DNA from: Pseudaquabacterium terrae
GTDB lineage: Bacteria > Pseudomonadota > Gammaproteobacteria > Burkholderiales > Burkholderiaceae_C
Length of the DNA stretch: 47,423 bases
Assembly (NCBI RefSeq): GCF_013266755.1
Contig: NZ_JABRWJ010000021.1
Location: 1-47,423 of the forward strand
Direction: 5' to 3'
Notes under the pieces: generated by a model
What the model saw: only the letters and a program-made list of their open reading frames with translations
Databases searched by the model: none
Told to the model about the DNA's origin: nothing
Part shown: one piece after another, positions 8,095 to 16,837 of the stretch
How positions within the stretch are numbered: the stretch's first letter is position 1
Layout of the letters: every line of letters begins with the position of its first letter
Translations under genes and position numbers: made by a program

Positions 8095-10023
8095 GTGCCC
8101 TCCCCGCCCGCACCTCCGCCGAAGCAGAGCATGCAACTCACATCGGCGCTGCCGACGGGAGCACCTGTCACCGCTCGATTGGGTGCCCATCACTTCGCAT
8201 ACCTACGCGCCGTGGCCGAGGGTGTTGCGCTCATCGCCGCCGCGCGCCACTACCTGCATGTCGAGCACGGCGCCCAGGCACCTCGCCTTCATCGGCTCAT
8301 CGTCGAGCAGGCGCGGGCGCTGGCGCGGCGTCAAGGTGACTCGCGCTGGCGCCTGATCGGTCTGGACCTTCCCCAGGCAGGAGAGCGGCCCCAGGCCGCT
8401 TCAACCGCCCTGCCCTCCCCCCGCTCGCAGCCCGACATCGACACCTGGGCGGAGTCTCAAGGACTGGAGGGTTGGAGCCAGGCAGAGCTGCAGGCCATGT
8501 ACACCGAGGCCTTCGGGTCCGATGCACCAGCCCCGGTGGCAGCCCTTGCCGAGCGGATCACAGCACAGCGGGTGCATCGCCAGCGCGAACGCAACGCCCG
8601 GCTGCGCTTGCAACGCCTTCAGCTGCTGCGCGAGCTCGAGCGCTCGGTCGCAGCTCCCGCATCGCGGTCTGACCCGATCGAAGCCTGGCTTGCGCCGCGC
8701 CAAGTCGCCGCGCTGCGCGCGTCCGGGGAAACGACCTTGGGCGACCTCGAGGCCCGAATCCAGCGCGGCGGGCGGTGGTGGATCGGAATCAGCGCCATCG
8801 GGCCGACCAAGGCGGAGCGGCTGAAGTCGCTCCTGGGACGCCTGCTGCCGACACCCGTCGCGCCCGCGTTCGACCTTCCCGCCTGGCCCCTCGAACAGGC
8901 TAAAGCGGCCCTGCTGCCGGGGGCCGGACTTTCCGGACAGTTCGGCCAGAACCGGCATCGCAGCGCCGCCTGCGAGCTACAGGCAGACGACGATCTCTCG
9001 GCGATTCGAGCCTGGGTCGTGGCCCGGGCAGCGTCACCTCACACGGCGCTGCACTACGAGCGCGAGGCCGAGCGCTTCCTGCTGTGGTGCGTACTGCTGC
9101 GGCGCAAGGCGCTCTCGGACGCCACCCTCCAGGACTGCCAGGCCTACATCGACTTCCTGGCGGACGTGCCCGCGCAGTGGATCAGCCGCCTCAAGGTGCC
9201 CCGGATGTCGCCGGGCTGGGCTCCTTTCAAAGGCCAGCTCAGTGCAGCGAGCCGGTCGCAGGCGGTGAGCGTGCTGAGCGCCCTCTGCGACTGGCTCGTG
9301 GGCGCCAGATACCTCGTCGTCAATCCTTGGGGACAGGTCGATCGCAGAGCACTCGGCGCGGCACCGGCAGCCGAACCTGCACCGCGCGCTTTCACCGAAG
9401 CGGCCTGGCAGGCGCTTGAGCAGCACTTGCACACCCTGCCCCCATCGGCGGCCGGCGCACGGCTGCGTTGGATTTGCGCGTTCGTGCATGCAACCGGCCT
9501 CCGGGCTTCGGAGCTCCTGCGCGCCCTGCGCAGCGACTTGCGGTCCATCCCCTCCGGGTATGAGTTGCACGTCGTGGGCAAGGGCGGACGACACCGCGTT
9601 GTGCCCGTTCCGGCGCATGCGGTCGACGCAACGCGTGTGTACTTTGAATCGCGAGGCCTGCCCTGGGATACGGCCGCGCCCGCCACACCCCTCCTGGGAC
9701 GCCTGGATGGTCGGGACGAGCCGCTGAGCTACCCAGCGCTGTATGAGTGCTTCGCTACGTTCGTGCGCAATGCCCTGGACGCGAGTTCGCTGACGAGCGC
9801 CGAACGTTCCCGGGCGGCGCGCGCCTCGGCACGCTGGCTACGCCACACCTACGCAACGCGCTCAGCCGAGCGCCAGGTGCCTGTAGGGGTCCTTCAGCAC
9901 AACCTGGGCCACGCGGATCCGCGATCGACCGCGACCTACTACCGTGCCCAGCGCGCAGCGATCGAGCCTCCACGCATGTCGCCGATCCCGCTGGCACCAA
10001 CCGAAAGCGCCGAGTCCGCCTAA
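8095..10023 (+). CDS. Large tyrosine recombinase (phage integrase family)
   Basis: A 642-aa site-specific recombinase (630 aa if the ATG at 8131 is used; neither start has a clear Shine-Dalgarno). The N-terminal part with LGAHHFAYLRAVAEGVALI is the accessory domain seen in long Burkholderiales integrases. A core-binding domain follows (about residues 300-410). The catalytic domain shows ATGLRASELLRAL with the first Arg (about residue 468), KGGRHRVVPVP with the Lys, RWLRHTYATRSAE with the HxxR box, then NLGHADPRSTATYY with the GH and nucleophilic Tyr. All catalytic residues are present. Its stop codon directly abuts the centromere-like repeats of the partition locus, so a role in resolving replicon multimers is as likely as element integration. 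Confidence 0.88.
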   Translation: MPSPPAPPPKQSMQLTSALPTGAPVTARLGAHHFAYLRAVAEGVALIAAARHYLHVEHGAQAPRLHRLIVEQARALARRQGDSRWRLIGLDLPQAGERPQAASTALPSPRSQPDIDTWAESQGLEGWSQAELQAMYTEAFGSDAPAPVAALAERITAQRVHRQRERNARLRLQRLQLLRELERSVAAPASRSDPIEAWLAPRQVAALRASGETTLGDLEARIQRGGRWWIGISAIGPTKAERLKSLLGRLLPTPVAPAFDLPAWPLEQAKAALLPGAGLSGQFGQNRHRSAACELQADDDLSAIRAWVVARAASPHTALHYEREAERFLLWCVLLRRKALSDATLQDCQAYIDFLADVPAQWISRLKVPRMSPGWAPFKGQLSAASRSQAVSVLSALCDWLVGARYLVVNPWGQVDRRALGAAPAAEPAPRAFTEAAWQALEQHLHTLPPSAAGARLRWICAFVHATGLRASELLRALRSDLRSIPSGYELHVVGKGGRHRVVPVPAHAVDATRVYFESRGLPWDTAAPATPLLGRLDGRDEPLSYPALYECFATFVRNALDASSLTSAERSRAARASARWLRHTYATRSAERQVPVGVLQHNLGHADPRSTATYYRAQRAAIEPPRMSPIPLAPTESAESA

Positions 10024-11137
10024 GGGGGTGGGACCGTCCCACCCCCTCCGCGCGGAGGCCATGGACAACTTGCGCAGGGGGCGACGGCGACGCACGGTTG
10101 AGCGGCAGTTCCGGCGCGCGACCACGTTGCGGCACCCGCGAACGACGTACGACGGCGGTCGGCTGTTTGGAGAGCATGGGGTGGGACGGTCCCACCCTGG
10201 GCGTCTTCGTGTCGTCGCAGCCCGTCTCGCACTTGCCACGGAGGGTGGGACGGTCCTACACCACAGGGCGGGCGACCCACGGGCTTCGGCGTGAGGGTGG
10301 GACCGTCCCACCCCTCGATTGATATGACGGTCCCCGCAAGCGGTTCGGTGCAGCGCGGGGTGGGACGGTCCGCCCCTCAGCTCAAGCCCGAACATTCGCG
10401 TCGCGGCATCCGGATCCTTCATCGGCCGGCCGGCATGGATCGAGCTATGGCGCCGAACGAATTGTTGGGGGTGGGACCGTCCTACCCCTACCCAGGCCGT
10501 GGGCCTTTGCCCGCTGAGCGGAGCGAATGGCCGTCGTCGATTCCGGCCAGCTGGCGCTGCCAACCGGCTGCCGCCTTCAGCCCGCCTACGTCGGCCGACA
10601 GCGCGCTGAAAGGGTCCGTGGCCGGGACGGTTCGGCTCGTTGCCGGAGTCGAACGAGACCTGCGATCAGCGGCGTCTGCGTTGGGTGCAAAAGTGCTCGC
10701 TTGCGGAGACCCAGGTGGCCATCCTCGTCGCGTCGCCGCGTGGCGTCGTGCCCGAATCCGAGCTGCCGGGCAGGGGGTGGGACCGTCCCACCCCTTGCTT
10801 CTGCACGCACTCTGGATTCCGAACGGCGGGTAGCCCAGTCCGAGACGCTTTCGCAGTAACGCTCGAATCGACGTATGTGGAGACGCGCCGTGAGTGCGCG
10901 GCCGTAGCGGGACTGCCCGGCCTGATGCACCAGCCAACGAGGGGGTGGGACCGTCCCACCCCAAAGGTTTAGGCCAGGAGCTTCCGTATCGCGACGTCCA
11001 GATCCTTCCACCGACTTGCGGGCAGGGCGCCGGGCGGCAGTTCGAGGATGGTGCGCCCTTTCGCATCGCTTCGAATTTGGGCCGTACCCGCCTTGCCAAG
11101 GTCGACCTTCACGGGGGGGTGGGACGGTCCCACCCCC
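10024..11137. repeat. Centromere-like array of nine palindromes (putative parS)
   Basis: Nine copies of an odd-length palindrome with core GGGTGGGACSGTCCCACCC. Perfect sites: 10024-10046, 10179-10197, 10295-10313, 10774-10794, 10942-10962, 11115-11137. Imperfect sites: 10243-10261, 10357-10376, 10468-10488. Arms are 9-11 bp about a single central C or G. Eight fill the 945 bp between the recombinase and parB, which hold no gene; the ninth lies inside the 3' part of parB. Position beside parAB and palindromic symmetry argue for ParB binding. The sequence differs from the chromosomal parS (TGTTTCACGTGAAACA). Confidence 0.8.
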
Positions 11138-12003
11138 TTGTTGCGCAAGCACGCCGTGAGCGCGTCAAAGACCTCGCTCGCCGCCGGCCGCTCCGGCAGA
11201 CGCCCAAGCTCACGGGCCGCGGCCATGACTTTGCCTTCATGCAACGCCAACGCCCGTTCCAGGTCGGCGATCCATCGGAACTGAATGCTCGTTGGCGAAG
11301 GAAACGCTGAGATCACCTCCTGCGGCAGCTTCGCGGCGCGCAAAGCCTTGCCTACATCGCTCACATCCCGACCGATCGCCGCGGCGAGCTTCGTGTTGGA
11401 GGAGAAGAGCCCTTCCTCCATGGCGCGCAGGTACATGCGACCTTGTTCCCAGGCAGAGAGGTTTTCTCGACCGCGGTTCTCGCGATCCATCTGCACGAAG
11501 AGGGCCGGGTCGTCGAGCTCCTGAACCACGGCGAGCACCGGCAGGCCCAGCTCAAGGCATGCACGGTGCCGTCGATGGCCAAACACGACCTCGTACCGCG
11601 GGCTCTCGCCGGCGTTGTTCGCAAGCGGCCGCACCTTGATCGGCTGAACGTTTCCGCCTGCGTCTTGGATCTCGCGCTTGAACAGCTCGAACACTTCGCC
11701 CTGGAACGAGTCCTCATGCCTGTTGGCCCAACGACTCAGAGCGATCGACCGTGGATCCAACGCCTGCGCGCCGCGCTCGCCGGTGAGTTTTTCGACCGTC
11801 GAAGTCAGCTCTTCGATGCGTTGCTCAAGGCGCGCCGATTCGAAAACGCTTGCCGTGAGCAGGCCAACTCCGGTCCGCCCGCGCGGCCGCTCGACAACCT
11901 CCGCCGGTGCGGCGACCTCAACGTCAGGGGAGGGTGCCTCTTGCCGGGAGGGCGGAAGCACGAAAGCGATGCCAGATCCCTTTTTCCGCGTCTCGTTGAC
12001 CAT
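10969..12003 (-). CDS. parB: ParB-type centromere-binding partition protein
   Basis: A 344-aa protein starting at ATG 12003, with GGAGG 8 bases upstream; that sequence overlaps the end of parA, so the two genes are translationally coupled. The N-terminal ParB/Srx-like domain has VVFGHRRHRACLELGLPV, containing the GxRRxxA-type box used for CTP-dependent clamp closure. The HTH is around LAAAIGRDVSDVGKALRAAK. ParB loads on parS and stimulates ParA. Near the C-terminus, residues KGVGPSHPPVK are encoded by one of the putative centromere palindromes (11115-11137), so the gene contains its own likely target site. Confidence 0.9.
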   Translation of the reverse strand: MVNETRKKGSGIAFVLPPSRQEAPSPDVEVAAPAEVVERPRGRTGVGLLTASVFESARLEQRIEELTSTVEKLTGERGAQALDPRSIALSRWANRHEDSFQGEVFELFKREIQDAGGNVQPIKVRPLANNAGESPRYEVVFGHRRHRACLELGLPVLAVVQELDDPALFVQMDRENRGRENLSAWEQGRMYLRAMEEGLFSSNTKLAAAIGRDVSDVGKALRAAKLPQEVISAFPSPTSIQFRWIADLERALALHEGKVMAAARELGRLPERPAASEVFDALTACLRNKGVGPSHPPVKVDLGKAGTAQIRSDAKGRTILELPPGALPASRWKDLDVAIRKLLA

Positions 12004-12007
12004 GTCT

Positions 12008-13201
12008 TCAGCCTCCAACCTGGCGCCGCCAGAACGTACGGACCTGTGACTCGATCAGTTCGACGAACCGGTCATAAGCCTCGAAGGCCCGCTTGAACGT
12101 CCGCGTGCTGGCGTTCTCAGGCGCTGAGTCATAGACCGTGCCGAACTCAGCGCTGGCGGTGCTCGCCGCCGCCGTCTTCGGGATCTCTACCGGCAACACC
12201 TTGTCGGTGTATGCCGCTGCAATCCACTCGCGCACAAAGCTGCTCGAGATGTCCGAGGCTTCGACCTTCGCCAGCAGGATGTCGATGAAGGCGAACTCTT
12301 TCTTCCCACCCCGGTTGCGAATCAACTGGTTCGTCAGATCCGAGAACAGGTCCCAGAACTGTGCGCTCGAGGCGAAGTCGAGCGCGCTCGGAGGCAGCGG
12401 CATGATGATGCCGTCGGACGCCATCAGCGCGTTGATCGTCGTGTACGACAGGGCAGGGGGGGTGTCGATCACGATGACGTCGTACTCGAGCCTCGCCCTG
12501 TCGATGCCGAAGTTCAAGACGTTCCAGAACTCAAAGTTCGAGTCCTTGCTTTGCTTGGCCGGAAGAATGAACTCAGCCGAGAACAGGAAGGAGGCGGCGG
12601 CCACCAGGTCGATGCCATCCCAATAGGTCGGACGGATCGCATACGCAATCTCGGTCTGCTCGCCCGAAAACAGCGGCAGCACGGTCTCGTCCATCGACAC
12701 TTCGGAGTCCGGCAACAAGCCGAACAAGGTCGTGAGGCTGCCCTGCGGATCGCAATCGATCACGAGCACCTTGTGTCCTCGCAGACTCAGCCCTTGGGCC
12801 AGCGTCAGGGCTGTCGTCGTCTTGGTGACCCCACCCTTGAAGTTGCCCACCGTGATGGTGATGGCCTCGGCCCCTTCCGGGCGCAATTCCGCCGCCCGCA
12901 CGTCCTTGACCCAGGTCCGGACCTCAGCCAACGTGAACTCCCTGCGGTATCCGGTCTTGTTCAGGCGCCCCGAGGGCAGTTCACCCTTTCGAAGGCGATA
13001 GTCGACCTGGGCTTTGTCGAGACCGGTCAGGGCCATCAGCTGGGCCGAGCTGAACATCGGAGCCTTCTTGCGCGCGTTCGGTGCCAGCATCTGCCCGCGA
13101 ACCTGCTCCACAATCGCCTTAACGCGGTCTGCCTGATCCACCAGGGCATCCAGCGTGATCGGACGCGACGCGTTGACCAGAGTATCCAAGCCGTCCTCCA
13201 T
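12008..13201 (-). CDS. parA: ParA-type partition ATPase
   Basis: A 397-aa ParA with an N-terminal DNA-binding extension (about residues 1-110, helix-turn-helix around LMALTGLDKAQVDYRLRKGE), the type Ia architecture in which ParA also represses its own operon. The deviant Walker A is FKGGVTKTTTALTLAQG, Walker A' is VLVIDCDPQGSLT, and Walker B-like DVIVIDTPPA follows. The ATG at 13201 is preferred over upstream starts because it follows an inverted repeat and a TAGAAT box, and because the longer frame would run into the origin region. It forms an operon with parB. Confidence 0.92.
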   Translation of the reverse strand: MEDGLDTLVNASRPITLDALVDQADRVKAIVEQVRGQMLAPNARKKAPMFSSAQLMALTGLDKAQVDYRLRKGELPSGRLNKTGYRREFTLAEVRTWVKDVRAAELRPEGAEAITITVGNFKGGVTKTTTALTLAQGLSLRGHKVLVIDCDPQGSLTTLFGLLPDSEVSMDETVLPLFSGEQTEIAYAIRPTYWDGIDLVAAASFLFSAEFILPAKQSKDSNFEFWNVLNFGIDRARLEYDVIVIDTPPALSYTTINALMASDGIIMPLPPSALDFASSAQFWDLFSDLTNQLIRNRGGKKEFAFIDILLAKVEASDISSSFVREWIAAAYTDKVLPVEIPKTAAASTASAEFGTVYDSAPENASTRTFKRAFEAYDRFVELIESQVRTFWRRQVGG

Positions 13202-13207
13202 TACGCA

Positions 13208-13233
13208 GCATTCACCGAATGCGCCGGATTCTA
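13208..13233 (-). promoter_or_regulatory. parA promoter and probable operator
   Basis: Minus strand: a TAGAAT -10-like hexamer (13233-13228) is followed within 6 bases by the perfect inverted repeat GCATTC-acc-GAATGC (13208-13222, plus-strand sense), which ends 6 bases before the parA start codon. Type Ia ParA proteins repress their own promoter through such sites. The -35 box is weak. ParA as the binding protein is inferred. Confidence 0.5.
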
Positions 13234-13380
13234 GCGATAGACGCAGGTTACGCAGAACCAAACGAGACTCGCGTCCTCGCAAAGCACTTGCGATGGAATT
13301 CCGGACGGTTTGGCTCTTCGATCGACCTCTGGGTGTCGAGTCTTCCAACAGTTTCAGCGGTTTCAAGACTTTGACGCCGA

Positions 13381-13680
13381 GAAAAATCATATAAATCAAC
13401 GGCTTAGGTCAACAAGTGTCCGGCTAAGGCCGCGCACCCGTCCGGGTTTGTCGTGATGCCCGTCCGGGAAGACCAAGCTCTCTGTCCTGCTTTGGTCCGT
13501 CGCGTCCGGGAATGCCGGCTTGTGGGGAGCTTCGAGCCTGCGCTCTCTCCGATCGCGAGCCCGCCAGCGCAGTTGTCCGGGATTTCCGGCGTCCGAACTA
13601 CCACGCCGAGCGGCGCCGGGGCCATGATCTGTCCGGGAAGGCCGGCCCTGCGCGTGTCCTGACTGTCCGGAAATCCATGG
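13381..13680. other. Putative replication origin with iterons
   Basis: An AT-rich stretch (13381-13400) is followed by repeated copies of a sequence near TGTCCGGGAANGCCGGC: 13418, 13440, 13462, 13504, 13575, 13631 and 13665 (start of the GTCCG core), plus a degenerate one at 13591. All are in the same orientation as the adjacent rep gene. An AT-rich segment beside iterons just upstream of a Rep_3-type initiator gene is the standard layout of an iteron-controlled origin. No clear DnaA box was found. Confidence 0.75.
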
Positions 13681-13760
13681 ACAAGCGCCACGGCGAGTCG
13701 GGATGAACACTAAGTGCGGCTCCCGTACCGTCCAGGGTCCCTTGGACATATACTTTTTGG

Positions 13761-15215
13761 ATGGAGAGGACCTCGTCACGGAAGAAGCTCGACGCAGCGC
13801 CGCCGGCCATCCTGAACAAGCCGGTGGTTGCGCTGGCGATCGTTCCTCTCAACCGAAGCCTTACGGTCACCGCACGCAAGGCCTACAACGTCATGCTGCA
13901 CATTGCGCAGCGTGAGGGCGACACCGGCGACGCCGGCTTCAGCGCTCCCCTGAACGCGATCCTTCGAGGCTTCGGGTCGGGGAACAACATTTCGACCGAT
14001 GCCAAGCGGTACATCGATCAGATGATGTCGACAAAGATCGAGTGGCGACCGCTCTCGGAAGGGGAGCAATTCCTGCTGCCCCTCGAAGAACCTGCCACGT
14101 CGGGCGGCTCGTCCCCGAAGCTGGACGGTCCGACCGACGAGATCCGATCGTTCCACATGCTCTCGGAGGTGCGCCTGTACAAGCGGGCAGGGGAGAACTG
14201 GGTGACCTGGTTCTACCCACCGACGATCAAGGAACAGATGCTGGGCCCGAACCGTTGGGCGAAGCTGGAGCTCGAGATGATTGCCCGGCTCAGCACCTAC
14301 ACGTCGGTCGCCCTCTACGAAATTTGCGCCCGTTATCGCGACAACCCCGGGGGCGTCACGTCGAAGCACCCATGCGACTGGTGGGTTCAGGTGCTCAAGG
14401 GATCCGAGGGCAACAAGCAGCGCGAGTGGCGCAAGTTCAAGAACGAGTTTGTTAACCCGGCGATCAAGGAGATCAACGAGGTCAGCGACATCGAGGTTGA
14501 GCTGCTCGAATACAAACAGGGCAGGGCGATCGCCGATGTGCAGTTCGGCGTCAGAAAGAAGGCCGCCAGTGCCATGCCCCACAAGCCGCAGCCCCCCGAC
14601 GTCACGAACCTGCTGCACGCAGCGAGGCTCGGTGTACGCGAGGCCGATGTGGAAACCTTCACCGAGAAATACGGAGAGTCGGCGCTCACTTTGGCGCTTG
14701 CCGCCATGGAGCGGTTTGTTCAGGCCAATCCGAACAAGCCCATCGCGAATCCCGGTGCCTACCTCAAGGCGGTGCTCGCTGATCGCGATCGAGAGGGCGC
14801 GAAGGTGCCAGGGCAGGGTGGTTCGTCGGCCGCTCCGCCTGCAACTCCGCTGTCGGTCGGGCAGACCCTGAAGTCGCTAGTGGATGCCGGCTCGGAGCCA
14901 GTGCCCCAGGCGGGCAATCGGGCAGGGCGCCTGACGAGCGAGGCGGACGATCGCCAGGCCAAGAACCTGATCGCGGCACGTCGGATATTCGAAGCATTGG
15001 ATCCGGCAGAGCAGGGGGTCTGGGTCAGGCGCTTGGCCGAGCATGCCTCCGGCAGCGGCTGGGCGACGCTCAACATCATGCGACGGCTGCAGGCCGGTCA
15101 GTGGCAATCGCCGCTCGTGACGGCCATGTTGATGCGCTTCTATGCCGAACAGACCTTCGGACCCAACTGGGCTTCAATGGACCTGGAGACAGAGCCCGTA
15201 CCGCAGCCCTCGTAG
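13761..15215 (+). CDS. rep: Plasmid replication initiator protein (Rep_3-like)
   Basis: A 484-aa initiator. Residues about 15-270 look like the paired winged-helix domains of iteron-binding initiators: VALAIVPLNRSLTVTARKAY in WH1, then YTSVALYEICARYRDNPGG, WWVQVLKGSEGN and EWRKFKNEFVNPAIKEINEV in WH2, ending with DIEVELLEYKQGRAIADVQF. The C-terminal ~200 residues are variable (Pro/Ala/Gly-rich, then helical). It binds the upstream iterons to open the origin. The start follows a TATACT box at 13749-13754 by only 6 bases with no Shine-Dalgarno, so a leaderless transcript is possible. An imperfect inverted repeat (GTCCA...TGGAC, 13730-13747) could mediate autorepression. Confidence 0.85.
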   Translation: MERTSSRKKLDAAPPAILNKPVVALAIVPLNRSLTVTARKAYNVMLHIAQREGDTGDAGFSAPLNAILRGFGSGNNISTDAKRYIDQMMSTKIEWRPLSEGEQFLLPLEEPATSGGSSPKLDGPTDEIRSFHMLSEVRLYKRAGENWVTWFYPPTIKEQMLGPNRWAKLELEMIARLSTYTSVALYEICARYRDNPGGVTSKHPCDWWVQVLKGSEGNKQREWRKFKNEFVNPAIKEINEVSDIEVELLEYKQGRAIADVQFGVRKKAASAMPHKPQPPDVTNLLHAARLGVREADVETFTEKYGESALTLALAAMERFVQANPNKPIANPGAYLKAVLADRDREGAKVPGQGGSSAAPPATPLSVGQTLKSLVDAGSEPVPQAGNRAGRLTSEADDRQAKNLIAARRIFEALDPAEQGVWVRRLAEHASGSGWATLNIMRRLQAGQWQSPLVTAMLMRFYAEQTFGPNWASMDLETEPVPQPS

Positions 15216-15361
15216 TTGCGCCCCTCCCATGAGAGGCGATGACATCGCCAGCCGACCGAGCCGGGCGTGCGGGGCCTTCGTCTTGCCGCAGGGGGAGCGC
15301 GGGGGGAGGCCCAGGCGGCTCAGGCGAGCAAAGCGTTGGGCTAGGCCCGGGTGACCTTGCC

Positions 15362-15436
15362 TTAGCTGATCAGCTAATCAAGGCATTTATATCGTAAAGC
15401 GTTAGAATTTGCCGCACAGCTAATCAAGCTATTTAT
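15362..15436 (+). promoter_or_regulatory. Probable operator of the AbiEi-type gene
   Basis: A perfect 16-bp palindrome TTAGCTGATCAGCTAA (15362-15377) is followed by a direct repeat: CAGCTAATCAAGGCATTTAT at 15371 and CAGCTAATCAAGCTATTTAT at 15417. The second copy overlaps the ATG at 15435. AbiEi antitoxins are known to autorepress through repeats in their promoters, so these are the expected binding sites. Sequence here is visibly more AT-rich than around it. Confidence 0.55.
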
Positions 15437-16547
15437 GAACGAGATCGTCGTCGATCAGCTCGCGGCTGCGCTGGCCAAGTGGAGTCCGCGCCTGCGTGTC
15501 GTCCGCTCGAGCTTCGAGGTGCCGGCGGCGACCACGGACCGGCGCGTCGATGCCCTGCTCGACTTGGAAGGCGGCTGGTGCCTCGCGGTCGAAGCGATCG
15601 GCGAGGGCTACCCCCGCGATGTCAGCGCGGCAGCCGACCACCTGGCGAACCTGCTGCCCGCGCTGCCAGAAGGCCCCGTCGAGCCCATCCCCCTCGTCGC
15701 GGCGCGATACATGACGGAGCCCTCGCGAGCCCTCCTGCGCGAGCGGGGCTTCGGCTACTTCGACTCGAGCAGCGGCAGCTTGCATCTGCAGCGCGGCGAC
15801 CTGGTCGTCCATGTCGACCGGCCTGCACAGAAGCCTGCCAAGCGCGGTCGACCAGTGGACCCCTTCCTCGGCGCGCGCGAGCAAGTCGTCCTCGCGCTGC
15901 TGCTGTCCGACCAGGCCTGGACGACCGGGCAGGAGCTTGCCGCCACCAGCAGCACCTCCACCTTCACCGTCTCCACAACCCTAGACGAGTTGGAACGCCA
16001 GGACTGGATCGAGAGCAAGGGCACCGGCAAGCTCATGCAGCGGCGACTCGCCCGCCCAGGAGCCCTGCTGGATGCCTGGTCCGAGGCGTGGCGCGAGCGC
16101 ATCGCCAAGGGGCGGGTGCCCCAGCGTCGCTACTACAAGTTCTCAAACCCGGTGTCGAAGCTCATGCAATGGGCGGCGGACAACCTCGAGGTGCTGGGCC
16201 TGGCCGACCGGACGGAGCGCCTGCCCTGGGCGTTCACCGGACCCGCCGCGGCGAACCTTGTCGCGCCCCACCTGACGGCCGTGAATGTCGTGGACATCAT
16301 CGTGCCCCCCAAGACACTGGATCTGGTCGAGACTGCCCTCGAGCTCGAGCCGGTCGACCAAGGGCCCAACCTCGCGATCTCCGAGCGCGGCGGGGCGGCC
16401 TTGATGGCGCGTGGGCGCAGTCCGTCGCCGCAGCTCCACGTCGGCTGGATCGCCAACCCCTTCGTCCTCTACCTCGACTTGCAGGATGGTCGTGGCCGCA
16501 ACAAGGAACTCGGCCAGCACCTGCGCGAAACCGTGCTGCACATTTGA
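15435..16547 (+). CDS. AbiEi-family (type IV) antitoxin / transcriptional regulator
   Basis: A 370-aa protein resembling long AbiEi antitoxins. The N-terminal ~130 residues (RVDALLDLEGGWCLAVEAIG, then AARYMTEPSRALLRERGFGY) match the nuclease-like module before the winged helix. The winged helix is at about 155-210 (EQVVLALLLSDQAWTTGQEL, then LDELERQDWI). The rest is the conserved C-terminal domain, ending PFVLYLDLQDG. AbiEi silences its own operon and, in type IV systems, opposes an AbiEii nucleotidyltransferase toxin. The expected toxin gene starts 3 bp downstream but is destroyed. Confidence 0.72.
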   Translation: MNEIVVDQLAAALAKWSPRLRVVRSSFEVPAATTDRRVDALLDLEGGWCLAVEAIGEGYPRDVSAAADHLANLLPALPEGPVEPIPLVAARYMTEPSRALLRERGFGYFDSSSGSLHLQRGDLVVHVDRPAQKPAKRGRPVDPFLGAREQVVLALLLSDQAWTTGQELAATSSTSTFTVSTTLDELERQDWIESKGTGKLMQRRLARPGALLDAWSEAWRERIAKGRVPQRRYYKFSNPVSKLMQWAADNLEVLGLADRTERLPWAFTGPAAANLVAPHLTAVNVVDIIVPPKTLDLVETALELEPVDQGPNLAISERGGAALMARGRSPSPQLHVGWIANPFVLYLDLQDGRGRNKELGQHLRETVLHI

Positions 16548-16550
16548 GCC

Positions 16551-16800
16551 ATGAGCGACAAACCCTCGACTGCTGAAGGCTACTCGCCGGCAACCACGCT
16601 GGCCTGCGAGCGCGCGCTCGTGACCTTGCTGCGCGGCCTCGGCACGCTGAAGCCTCACCTGCGGCTGATCGGCGGGCTCGTCCCGAGGTACCTGACTCCG
16701 GCTCGACCGCCCGACATACCGGAGCACGAGCGCCACGTCGACGTCCATCGTGCCGGCGGCGCGGCTCGATGCGCAACGCGCCAGGCTCACTACCCGGTGA
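16551..16800 (+). pseudogene. Remnant of an AbiEii-type nucleotidyltransferase toxin
   Basis: The frame opens MSDKPSTAEGYSPAT and continues to LRLIGGLVPRYLTPARPPDI, matching the GG-x-(PR)YL start of AbiEii-like nucleotidyltransferases. The next expected motif, HAGTxDVDV with its metal-binding Asp residues, is missing from the plus strand. Reading the opposite strand at about 16733-16763 gives AGTMDVDVALVLR, so the active-site segment appears to be inverted in place. Sequence after about 16800 belongs to a different toxin. Confidence 0.65.
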
Positions 16801-16837
16801 GCTACAGCGTTCGGCCGCTCCAGCCGCCCAAGAGCAC

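Noticed and set aside
10020-10970. Open frames repeatedly encoding VGPSHP-like peptides
   Set aside because: These arise only because the palindromes are translated in several frames; there is no other coding character.
10024-11137. CRISPR array
   Set aside because: Repeats are irregularly spaced palindromes without uniform spacers, and no cas genes are present.
13202-13399. Upstream start for parA at 13399
   Set aside because: It would extend through the promoter, inverted repeat and AT-rich origin segment; the added 66 residues are not ParA-like.
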